The notes under the pieces: generated by a model | Databases searched by the model: none | What the model was told of the DNA's origin: nothing | The model's input: the letters and a program-made list of their open reading frames with translations, nothing else | In this document: positions 9,101-15,493 of the stretch, in pieces | Position numbering within the stretch: position 1 is the first letter of the stretch | Layout of the letters: every line of letters starts with the position of its first letter | DNA from: HK1 sp965204915 | Lineage (GTDB): Bacteria > Pseudomonadota > Gammaproteobacteria > HK1 | Assembly (NCBI GenBank): GCA_965204915.1 | Contig: OZ242023.1 | Location: 3,348,001 to 3,412,000 of the forward strand | DNA: 64,000 nt | Reading direction: 5' to 3' | Translations under genes and position numbers: made by a program

Positions 9101-9405
9101 TCGCCGGTGCCCCCCTCGAGCGTGTCCGTCCCCTGGCCCCCGAACAGCAGGTCGGCGCCTCCTTCGCCCGCGAGCTTCGTGTCGCTGCCCGGCCCCCCGT
9201 CGATGCGGTCCGAGCCGTCCGCCCCCGACAGCGAGTCCGCACCGCCGCGGCCCTTCATCACGTCGCTCTCCGTCGTGCCTCCCAGCACGTTGTTGCTCGA
9301 GTCGCCGATGTAGTACATCCCCCCCGCCCCCCACGCATGCGGTGCGGCCACCACCACCGCCAGCGCAAGGAGCGCCCCCGTCGTCTTCGTCCTTCCCTTG
9401 GTCAT
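6145..9405 (-). CDS. Large RTX-type calcium-binding repeat protein, secreted or surface protein
   Basis: The 1086-residue protein starts at an ATG at 9405 with a signal-peptide-like N-terminus, TGALLALAVVVAAPHAWGA. Nearly all the rest consists of RTX nonapeptides (GGxGxDxLx). They are arranged in modules of about 60-70 residues, each with a GDAAGDTLSGIENLVGS-like segment, nonapeptides, then an ASY/VSY-xxSxxGVTVDL segment. Such repeats bind Ca2+ and fold as beta-rolls outside the cell. The C-terminus (SSIDASDFVFAE) resembles type I secretion tails. No enzymatic domain is visible, so an adhesin or surface-layer role is plausible. No secretion genes are nearby. The longer upstream reading (to 9807) is proline/arginine-rich and not protein-like. 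Confidence 0.85.
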   Translation of the reverse strand: MTKGRTKTTGALLALAVVVAAPHAWGAGGMYYIGDSSNNVLGGTTESDVMKGRGGADSLSGADGSDRIDGGPGSDTKLAGEGGADLLFGGQGTDTLEGGTGDDVLHGGPGGDTLQGGAGTDTASYAYSEGAVDVTVNGAAAVNTGGDAAGDTLSGIKNLRGSDFGDVLIGNQDANVLDGGPGDDVLKPGGGTDRLIGGPGTDRVDYTGSASVTVDLGGVGMRGDAEGDTYTGVEAVTGTAGNDFLTGDAAANTLTGGDGADTLEGLGGADVLQGGSGADMVSYEKSPSGVEVDLSGRKLAAGVGGDAAGDTMRNVEGLTGSAFVDNLIGGTQADTLIGGGGDDLLEGREGTDRLEGGPGTDTAAYVDSNRGVTVSLAGGVPSGGDAAGDSLTDIENLVGSSHADRLTGDGGDNVLEGLAGPDALEGGDGRDTASYEYSDAGVSVRLDRSGPQGGAGHATGDVLSNIENLIGSKYDDALYGNDSNNIFIGGAGADTLEGKSGWNTASYVGSNAGVTVSLARTTPQGGAGHGTGDVLRTINSLVGSAHDDRLTGNSGHNDLDGGAGADVLDGGGGEDTAIYSDSPLPVTVDLTRTGPQISHGHADGDTLTNIENLVGSDHADRLTGTAQGSHLVGGPGDDTLHGGAGADSFIPGPGADTVHGGGGIDALDLRRSDAGVVVRLDLATGSGFGGHAEGDTYVGIETVYGSGFNDVIVAPRANHGGWPVHLEGWAGDDVIVVGPNSEIVSGGPGADILHGGPGKADRILYVRSPSAVRVNLVDNTASGGDAEGDVVSGFEQIVGSSYDDHLTLSGSGKIEGRGGADTLVQVRSEGGEWVILSYNGSTAGVTVDLSSTGPQSGGHAQGDRLVGGFTSVQGSWYGDTLSGTAQADVIVGHEGDDTLNGRDGNDVLRGGPGADTLNCGAGDDAVSYDWSDVGVTIDLEANTFSGGEAQGDTATNCESIHGSNGNDTLAGHATGGAKLYGGGGNDTIKSAAGSDRLYGGPGSDHFVFSPGAGTDTVVDFRDGADRIDVSALGVAGYAAIRSRITEEPWQGETSTKIDLGTSGGGIVMLYDVRRSSIDASDFVFAE

Positions 9406-10138
9406 CGAGTCTCTCTCGTGTGTCCGTCGCGCCGTTCCGCCTTCCCGGTCGCCGGGGGCGGTGCGTGCGCGATCGTACCGCACGGCGGGTGGCCTCGCTC
9501 CGTGCATGCCACTGCTCTGGACGGGCAGGAGCCGTCCGGCGAGGGTCGGCGTGTGCGGGAGCGGTGTTTGCGGCCGGCATCGGCCGTGGCGGTGTCCGCC
9601 GGTCCGGGGCCGGCACCGACGGTCCTTTCGAAGGACGGACGGGTTTCCTGACGCTGCACGAGGGTCCCTGCGGACCCCGTCCCTCGAAGCGGCGTCAGGA
9701 GGGGTGCGCTGCCCGTCCTTCCGCGGGGAGGCACGAGGCTCGGACGTGACCCGGCCGGGCGTGCGCCGGGCCACGAGGGCCCTGCCGGCCCGCACCGAGC
9801 GGGGCACGGTCAGCCCACTGACCCGCTCCCCAAAGCGGACGACTCATGTGCTACAAAACCGGACAGTTCTATTTGTTGCCAACACGCCCGCGAGAGACGG
9901 CAGGCGCGACCGCGTGCCCGGCGGAGGCGCCGGGGTAGACTCGTTCCGCGCGAATCACGAGAATCGCGGCCCCGAACGATGTGGCCTCGGTGATCGGGCC
10001 GGAGGCTCTTTCCCTTCAGGGGAGACAGCGCCGGGAGGCACCGGAGCCGCCGTGCCGGAGAGCATTCGCCCGCGCGCCCGGCCCGGCCTCGCGGACCTTT
10101 CGATACATGCCGGCAGCGATCTGGTGCGGAGACGTCCG
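9406..10138. other. Intergenic region between the RTX and speD genes
   Basis: No convincing gene is present on either strand. The region must hold the divergent promoters of the RTX gene and speD. A short palindrome (gggtccctgcggaccc, near 9664) is visible. A less GC-rich patch around 9845-9890 reads acaaaaccggacagttctat and resembles insertion-sequence end regions, but no transposase is attached. Confidence 0.5.
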
Positions 10139-10687
10139 ATGGGCATCGAAGTCGTCAACACGGTCCAGGACCTCACCCGCACCGAGGGCTTCGTCGGCCG
10201 GCACATCCTCCTCGACGTCCAGACCTCGACCCCGCGCGGTATCAGCGAGACCACCACCGTCTACCACCTGCTGGAGGGTCTTTCGGTGGCGCTCGACATG
10301 ACCCTGGTCTATCCGCCGCTCGTGGCCCGGTTCCCGTTCGCGGGCAGCGAGCTGAACCGCTTCGTCGAGTCGCTGAGAGCCGAGGGGATCCAGGCGAACG
10401 CCATCAACGCGATGGAACACCAACTGGCGAAGCGGCAGAACGAGGAAGCCGGCATCTCCGGGGTGACGGTGTGGCTCGAATCGCACGCCGCCATCCATAC
10501 CTGGACGGAGGAGAACTTCTTCTCCTTCGACGCGTATTCCTGCAAGGATTTCGACCCCGAGAAGGCGCTCGCCTACGTGCTCCAGTTCTTCGACGTGCAG
10601 TCGTACAACGGTCTCGACATCGTGCGCACCATCGACGCGCCGCAGCAGGTGCGGGTGCTCGATTCGCAACGGCGGGAGGCCGCCTGA
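10139..10687 (+). CDS. speD: S-adenosylmethionine decarboxylase proenzyme-like protein
   Basis: The 182-residue protein has the pyruvoyl-enzyme processing motif ESHAAIHTW around residues 114-122. In characterised AdoMet decarboxylases the chain self-cleaves before the serine of ESH and that serine becomes the pyruvoyl cofactor. The product, decarboxylated AdoMet, supplies aminopropyl groups for spermidine. The segment SFDAYSCKDFDPEKAL matches the family's conserved cysteine region. The length is unusual: the chain before the cleavage site is about 114 residues, longer than in small SpeH-type enzymes and shorter than in E. coli SpeD. The start is supported by GGAG eight bases upstream. No spermidine synthase is nearby. 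Confidence 0.8.
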   Translation: MGIEVVNTVQDLTRTEGFVGRHILLDVQTSTPRGISETTTVYHLLEGLSVALDMTLVYPPLVARFPFAGSELNRFVESLRAEGIQANAINAMEHQLAKRQNEEAGISGVTVWLESHAAIHTWTEENFFSFDAYSCKDFDPEKALAYVLQFFDVQSYNGLDIVRTIDAPQQVRVLDSQRREAA

Positions 10688-10779
10688 GAGCTGCCCGGCT
10701 CTGCGTCCCTGCCCCGGCGGGCCGTCCGGGCCAGCCCGGTTCGCATCTCTGCCCCGGCGGGAACCACCCACGCGGGCCG

Positions 10780-10845
10780 GGCCGGCCTGCGCTTCCGGAA
10801 CGCCGTGCTCCCCTCCACCGGATCCTCGGTGTGCACAAGGATCCG
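10780..10845 (-). pseudogene. Duplicated 3' fragment of the adjacent enoyl-CoA hydratase gene
   Basis: The minus strand reads VHTEDPVEGSTAFRKRRPAR, close to the C-terminus of the neighbouring hydratase (ARTEDLAEGNAAFRERRPAR). The fragment lies about 50 bp beyond the intact gene's stop in the same orientation, with no upstream part of the gene. It is a partial tandem duplication in decay. Confidence 0.75.
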
Positions 10846-10890
10846 GCGGCCCCGAGCCGCCCGTTCCACGTCCCAGCCCTGGCGAGGTCT

Positions 10891-11688
10891 TCAGCGCGAC
10901 TTGAACCGGGCCGGCCTGCGCTCCCGGAACGCCGCGTTCCCCTCCGCCAGATCCTCGGTGCGCGCGAGGTTGCGGAACGAAGCCGATTCGAGCCTGAGCG
11001 CCTCGTCCATCGGCATTCCGTGGACGCGGTGCACGACCTCCTTGGCGAGCCGCTGCGCGAGCGGCGCGCGCGAGGCGAGCCGTTCGGCATAGGCGAGGGT
11101 CTCTTCGAGCAACCGCTCCTGCGCCACGATGCGGTTGACGAGCCCGATCCGGTGGGCGTGTTCGGCGTCGAACAGATCGCCGGAGAGCACCATTTCCATC
11201 GCGTGGCCGAGACCCACGATCTCCTTGAGCCTGACCAGGCCGCCGTCGCAGGCGTGGAATCCCCACTGCACGTCCTGCAACCCGAACTCCGCGTTCGGGG
11301 AGCAGAAGCGGATGTCGCAGGCCAGAGCCAGCTCCAGGCCGCCGGAGACCGCATAGCCGTTCACCGCGGCGACGACGGGCTTGAACACGTCGAGGGTGCG
11401 GGTGATGCCGCCGAAGCCGGGGCCGTTGGTGTACTTGCGTTGGAATTCGGGGGCCGGGGTTTGGGCGAAGGCCATCGTATAGGTCTTCAGATCCGCGCCC
11501 GCGCAGAACGCCTTGTCCCCCGCCCCGGTGACGACCGCCACCCTGGCTTCCGGGTCGGCGTCGAACTCCCTCCACCGCTCGACCAGGGCGTCGTTCGCCG
11601 CGAAGTCCAGCGAGTTCATCTTCGCCGGCCGGTTCAGGGTGACGAGGCGTACCGCACCGTGCGCTTCGTAGAGGATGTCGTCGTTCAT
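10891..11688 (-). CDS. Enoyl-CoA hydratase/isomerase (crotonase) family protein
   Basis: The 265-residue protein has the crotonase fold signatures: the oxyanion-hole segment FCAGADL (61-67) and the second loop NGYAVSGGLELALACDIRF (110-128). Members hydrate or isomerise acyl-CoA double bonds in the cytoplasm. It lies 25 bp downstream of an acyl-CoA ligase gene on the same strand, so the two probably form an operon that activates and then processes a carboxylic acid. The exact acyl substrate is not determined. Confidence 0.88.
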   Translation of the reverse strand: MNDDILYEAHGAVRLVTLNRPAKMNSLDFAANDALVERWREFDADPEARVAVVTGAGDKAFCAGADLKTYTMAFAQTPAPEFQRKYTNGPGFGGITRTLDVFKPVVAAVNGYAVSGGLELALACDIRFCSPNAEFGLQDVQWGFHACDGGLVRLKEIVGLGHAMEMVLSGDLFDAEHAHRIGLVNRIVAQERLLEETLAYAERLASRAPLAQRLAKEVVHRVHGMPMDEALRLESASFRNLARTEDLAEGNAAFRERRPARFKSR

Positions 11689-11713
11689 GGGAGATCCGTG
11701 ATGACGAATCGGC

Positions 11714-13252
11714 TTATCCAGGGCGCGGCAACGCGGCCAGCCGATCGCGCAACGCCGTCTTGAGCACCTTTCCGTAGTGGTTCTTGGGCAGGGAATCGAT
11801 GCGCACGTAGCACCGGGGCCGCTTGAACCGGGCGACGTGGCCGAGGCAGAGACGATCGAGGGCGGCGTCCTCGACGTGCAGGCCCTCGCGCTCGACGACG
11901 AACGCCACGACCTCCTCGCCCCACTCGGGATGGGGGCGGCCGACCACCGACGCCTCCAGCACCGCCTCGTGGCGGAGCAGCACCTCCTCGATCTCGCGCG
12001 GGTAGACGTTGCTGCCGCCGCTGACGATCATGTCCCGGATACGGTCCTTCAGCGTGACGAACCCGGTGGCGTCGAGGGCGCCGGCGTCGCCCATGTGGAG
12101 CCAGCCGCCGCGCAAGGTCTCGGCCGTCGCTTCGGGGTCCCGCCAGTATCCGGCCATGACCACGTCGCCGCGGGCGAGGATCTCGCCCGGCTCTCCGGGG
12201 GGCAGGTCTTCGTCGTTCCCGTCCACCACCCGCACCTCGACCCCGGTGCGCGGAAAGCCGACCGAGGCCAGCCAGTCCTCGTAACGCGGGTGATCGGCCA
12301 TCGCATGGTGCCTCTGCGAGAGCCCGGTGACGGTCATCGGCGCCTCGCCCTGGGCGAAGAGCTGGTAGAGCCGCGGACCCCACGTCTCCAGCGCGCGGCG
12401 CAGATCCGCGACGTACATCGGACCGCCGCCGTAGGTGATGGTCTTCAAGTGCGCCGGGTTCATGTCCCCGGCCACGGGGGCGTTCATCAGGCGCGTGAGC
12501 ATCGTCGGCGCGGCGAAGAAGCTCACCCCCTCGCGCGCGTCCACGATCGAGGCGATCTCGTCCGGTGCGAAGTGCCCGCTCTCCGGAATGACGTTGCACG
12601 CCGCTTTCGCGATATGCGACAGCGAATACAGCCCCGAGCCGTGGGAGAGCGGCGCCGCATGGACGAGGGTGTCGCCGGGTGCGACGTGGTCGATGTCCGC
12701 GAAGTAGGCCATGGTCATGGCCATGAGCACGCGGTGGGTCAGGATCGCGCCTTTCGGCCGGCCGGTGGTGCCGCTGGTGTAGAACAGCCATGCGGGGTCG
12801 GCGGGCTCGGCGTGCGCCATGTCCATGCCCGGGCCGGTGGCCATCGCCTCGTAGGCGGGATCGTCCACGCTCACGACGGCGTCGAGGGTGTCGAGGTCGC
12901 CGGTGAGCCCGGCGACGTCCTCGGCCAGGTCCGGGGTCACGAAGCAGAGCCGCGCCCCGCAGTGGTCGAGGATCCAGGCGAGCTCGTTCGGATGGAGCTT
13001 CGCGTTGATCGGGACCGCGACCAGGCCCGCGTGCCACGCGCCGAACAGGACCTCGAAGAACTGCGGGCAGTTGGATGTCGCGATCGCGACGCGCGCTCCG
13101 GGCGCACAGCCCCGCGCCCGCAACGCCGCCGCCACCGACGCGGTACGCGCCCCGAGCCGGCCGTAGGTGGCCCAGCACGTGTCACCGACGCAGATGCCCT
13201 CGCGATCGGGCTCCGCGATCGCCGCGTGACGCATGAAGGCCGCGATGTTCAT
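11714..13252 (-). CDS. AMP-dependent acyl-CoA synthetase/ligase
   Basis: The 512-residue protein has the ANL-superfamily P-loop YTSGTTGRPKGAILTH (158-173), the GGWLHMGDAG segment and a C-terminal catalytic lysine in NHYGKVLK. It activates a carboxylate with ATP and joins it to CoA. The start at 13252 (MNIAAFMRHAAIAEPDREG) fits the family N-terminus better than the longer frame. It is co-oriented with the enoyl-CoA hydratase gene and divergent from the PyrE-like gene. The substrate (medium-chain fatty, aromatic or other acid) cannot be stated. Confidence 0.88.
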   Translation of the reverse strand: MNIAAFMRHAAIAEPDREGICVGDTCWATYGRLGARTASVAAALRARGCAPGARVAIATSNCPQFFEVLFGAWHAGLVAVPINAKLHPNELAWILDHCGARLCFVTPDLAEDVAGLTGDLDTLDAVVSVDDPAYEAMATGPGMDMAHAEPADPAWLFYTSGTTGRPKGAILTHRVLMAMTMAYFADIDHVAPGDTLVHAAPLSHGSGLYSLSHIAKAACNVIPESGHFAPDEIASIVDAREGVSFFAAPTMLTRLMNAPVAGDMNPAHLKTITYGGGPMYVADLRRALETWGPRLYQLFAQGEAPMTVTGLSQRHHAMADHPRYEDWLASVGFPRTGVEVRVVDGNDEDLPPGEPGEILARGDVVMAGYWRDPEATAETLRGGWLHMGDAGALDATGFVTLKDRIRDMIVSGGSNVYPREIEEVLLRHEAVLEASVVGRPHPEWGEEVVAFVVEREGLHVEDAALDRLCLGHVARFKRPRCYVRIDSLPKNHYGKVLKTALRDRLAALPRPG

Positions 13253-13407
13253 GGATGGGTTCGCGCCCGCGGGCTCCCGGCTCCGCTCGAAGCTACGATC
13301 GCATACCGGCTCCGGGGCGTCCATTGGTCCCCGTCGCTACAATCGTCCCCATCCGGAGCCCCATGGAAACACGGTGCGCCTTGGGTCGACCGCAGGAGGA
13401 GGACACG

Positions 13408-13974
13408 ATGAACATTGCGCGCGAGGAGTTGCGGTCCTTGGTGGATGAGAAATGCCTGACCGTCGGGCGCTCGTACACACTCACCACGGGGCGCCGGACC
13501 GGATTCTATTTCGACTGCAAGAAGGCCATGCTGAACGGGAAATGCCTCGGTCTCATCGCCGACGCCTTCCTCGAAGAGGCCGGCAAGCTGCCTCGCTTCC
13601 CGGAGGCCATCGGCGGGCTCACGATGGGCGCGGACTTCATCGTCGCCGGGGTCATCCAGCGCGCTTTCGAAACCGGCAAATCCATGGTGTCGGGCTCCGT
13701 CGTTCGCAAGGAACGGAAAGCACACGGAGCCGGAAACAGGATCGAGAACGAGCTTCCGGCCGGCACGTCGATCATGGTCGTCGACGACGTCGTCACCACC
13801 GGCGCATCGACCGAGACGGCCTGCGATGCGTTTCTCGCGGCCGGATATGACATCGTCGGGATCGTGGCCCTCGTGGACCGGGAGTCCGGCGGCTGCGAGA
13901 CGCTGGCCCGCAAGTACGGATGCCCGGTTCGAGCGGTGTTCAGGAAGCGCGATTTTCCTCGCATCGATCGGTAG
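13408..13974 (+). CDS. pyrE: Orotate phosphoribosyltransferase-like protein
   Basis: The protein has 188 residues and the PRPP-binding loop VVDDVVTTGAST (124-135). PyrE-like elements upstream are FYFDCKKAML and GGLTMGADFIVAG. PyrE converts orotate and PRPP to OMP in pyrimidine synthesis. A strong AGGAGGAGG ribosome binding site precedes the ATG. The gene stands alone. The short length and atypical central region leave open a related PRPP-dependent transferase with another base as substrate. Confidence 0.75.
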   Translation: MNIAREELRSLVDEKCLTVGRSYTLTTGRRTGFYFDCKKAMLNGKCLGLIADAFLEEAGKLPRFPEAIGGLTMGADFIVAGVIQRAFETGKSMVSGSVVRKERKAHGAGNRIENELPAGTSIMVVDDVVTTGASTETACDAFLAAGYDIVGIVALVDRESGGCETLARKYGCPVRAVFRKRDFPRIDR

Positions 13975-13979
13975 ATGAG

Positions 13980-14003
13980 CCATCCTCCCGGAACGGAGGA
14001 TGG
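13980..14003 (+). terminator. Strong hairpin downstream of the pyrE-like gene
   Basis: A perfect 9-bp stem (ccatcctcc / ggaggatgg) with a 6-base loop lies five bases after the stop codon. There is no T-tract, so it may be a rho-dependent or RNA-stabilising hairpin rather than a classic intrinsic terminator. Confidence 0.5.
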
Positions 14004-14294
14004 GGTCTGGCGAAGCTCCGCGGCGGACATGGCCCCGGATTCCGGTCGATTGTTCGATTGCAGTTGGTGGCGATACATTAGACCGAACGAGGAGCCCTCT
14101 CGATAGACGGACTCGACAGGGGCCGAACCGGCCGGCGGCGGTCGCTGCGGCCGCAAGATCGATCGATGCTCCCGGCAGCGAGGGAAGCGTCCCGGCGCAA
14201 TCCGGCGGAACGGATTCGCGCAATCGGGGACGCGCACCGGAAGGGTCACGGGTGGTGGTCACGCAAGAGGTACAGGGAAATCGCCGACGCTCCA

Positions 14295-15269
14295 ATGGTC
14301 TCCGTGATCGTTCCGGCGCGAAACGCCGAAACGACGATCGGTGCATGTCTCGACTCGATCCTGTGCCAGGACTACGCGGGTCCAATCGAAGTGATCGTGG
14401 CCGACGGATCGGACTCCCGGACCACGTCCGATACCGTGAAACGGTTGGGTTCGCGGGTGCGCCTCGTCGTCAACCGCAACGGCTCCACGCCGAGCGGCCT
14501 CAATGCGGCGCTTCGAGTGGCGCGGGGCGAGATCATCGCACGGTGTGACGCCCATGCCGTTCTTCCGCCCGGATATCTGCGTCGTGCGGTCGAGACGCTG
14601 TCGAAGACGGGAGCCGCGAACGTCGGAGGCCGGCAGCATCCGGTCGGAATCACGTTCTTCGAGCGGGCGGTCGCGCTGGCGATGACCACGTGGCTCGGGG
14701 CAGGCGGCGCCAAGTATCGGCTGGGGGGTGAAGGAGGAGCGGTCGATACCGTGTATCTGGGCGTATTCCGGCGTGACGCGCTCGACGCGGCGGGGGGCTT
14801 CGACCCCGCCTTCGTGCGCAACCAGGACTATGAGCTCAACTGGCGGTTGCGGGCGCGCGGCGAGACGGTGTGGTTCGATCCCGATCTCGTGGTGGACTAT
14901 CGGCCGCGCCACAACCTGCTGCAACTCGCCCGGCAGTACGCCCAGTACGGGTGGTGGAAGCTCGCGATGCTGCGACGACATCCATCGTCGTGGCGGCTAC
15001 GGCATCTCGCCGCGCCGCTGCTGGTGCTCGGTCTGGCGGTGTCCTTGCTGCTGGCCACGTTCGGCGTCCCCGGGGCGCTCGCCACGGGAGCAGTGCTCCT
15101 GGTTGCCTGGATATCGGTCCTGGCAACGGGGACCGTGGTGGTCGGGATTCGGCGGCGGGCGCCGGAAGCGCTCCTGGTCCCGCTCGTGCTGGCGACGATG
15201 CATCTGAGCTGGGGCGGCTGCTTCCTGCTGTCGATGTTGTGCACGATGGTGCGCCGGCGAGGAGGGTGA
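14295..15269 (+). CDS. Family 2 glycosyltransferase, ExoA-like, membrane-anchored
   Basis: The start chosen gives 324 residues beginning MVSVIVPARNAETTIGACLD, the usual GT2 opening. The nucleotide-sugar site includes VIVADGSDSRTT and RCDAHA (a DxH variant of DxD, about residues 85-87). RNQDYELNWRLR matches the acceptor motif ED-(Y/E)-W-type. Two or three hydrophobic helices near the C-terminus (LAAPLLVLGLAVSLLLATFG and others) suggest a membrane anchor. It resembles ExoA-type transferases of exopolysaccharide synthesis. An in-frame start at 14166 exists but its N-terminus is not family-like. It is an isolated gene. Confidence 0.8.
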   Translation: MVSVIVPARNAETTIGACLDSILCQDYAGPIEVIVADGSDSRTTSDTVKRLGSRVRLVVNRNGSTPSGLNAALRVARGEIIARCDAHAVLPPGYLRRAVETLSKTGAANVGGRQHPVGITFFERAVALAMTTWLGAGGAKYRLGGEGGAVDTVYLGVFRRDALDAAGGFDPAFVRNQDYELNWRLRARGETVWFDPDLVVDYRPRHNLLQLARQYAQYGWWKLAMLRRHPSSWRLRHLAAPLLVLGLAVSLLLATFGVPGALATGAVLLVAWISVLATGTVVVGIRRRAPEALLVPLVLATMHLSWGGCFLLSMLCTMVRRRGG

Positions 15270-15493
15270 CGAAGTACGACCGCTGCAACACGAGCATCTC
15301 CTTCCCGTCTTCTTCCGCGACACGGAAGGGCGTCTCCCGCGTGCTGCCGGAACTCCCGAGCGCTCGGCCGGAATCGCGCACCGGCCCCACCATGCCCTCG
15401 ACCGACGATCTGCCCGGGCTTGCAAGCCGCGTGCGGCGGCCCCATATCCGCCCATCGGAAAATCCGCGAACGACGCCTGGAGGAGAGTGTGTG

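Noticed and set aside
6124..9651. Plus-strand frame of 1175 codons opposite the RTX gene
   Set aside because: It mirrors the RTX repeats, so its apparent Val/Ala/Pro repeats are a shadow of the GGxGxD units. There is no independent start or family.
9406..9807. N-terminal extension of the RTX frame to 9807
   Set aside because: The extension is Arg/Pro-rich and not protein-like, while the ATG at 9405 begins a good signal peptide.
14166..14294. Longer N-terminus of the glycosyltransferase
   Set aside because: The 43 extra residues are Arg/Ala-rich and precede the conserved VSVIVPARN start. No ribosome binding site favours the upstream ATG.
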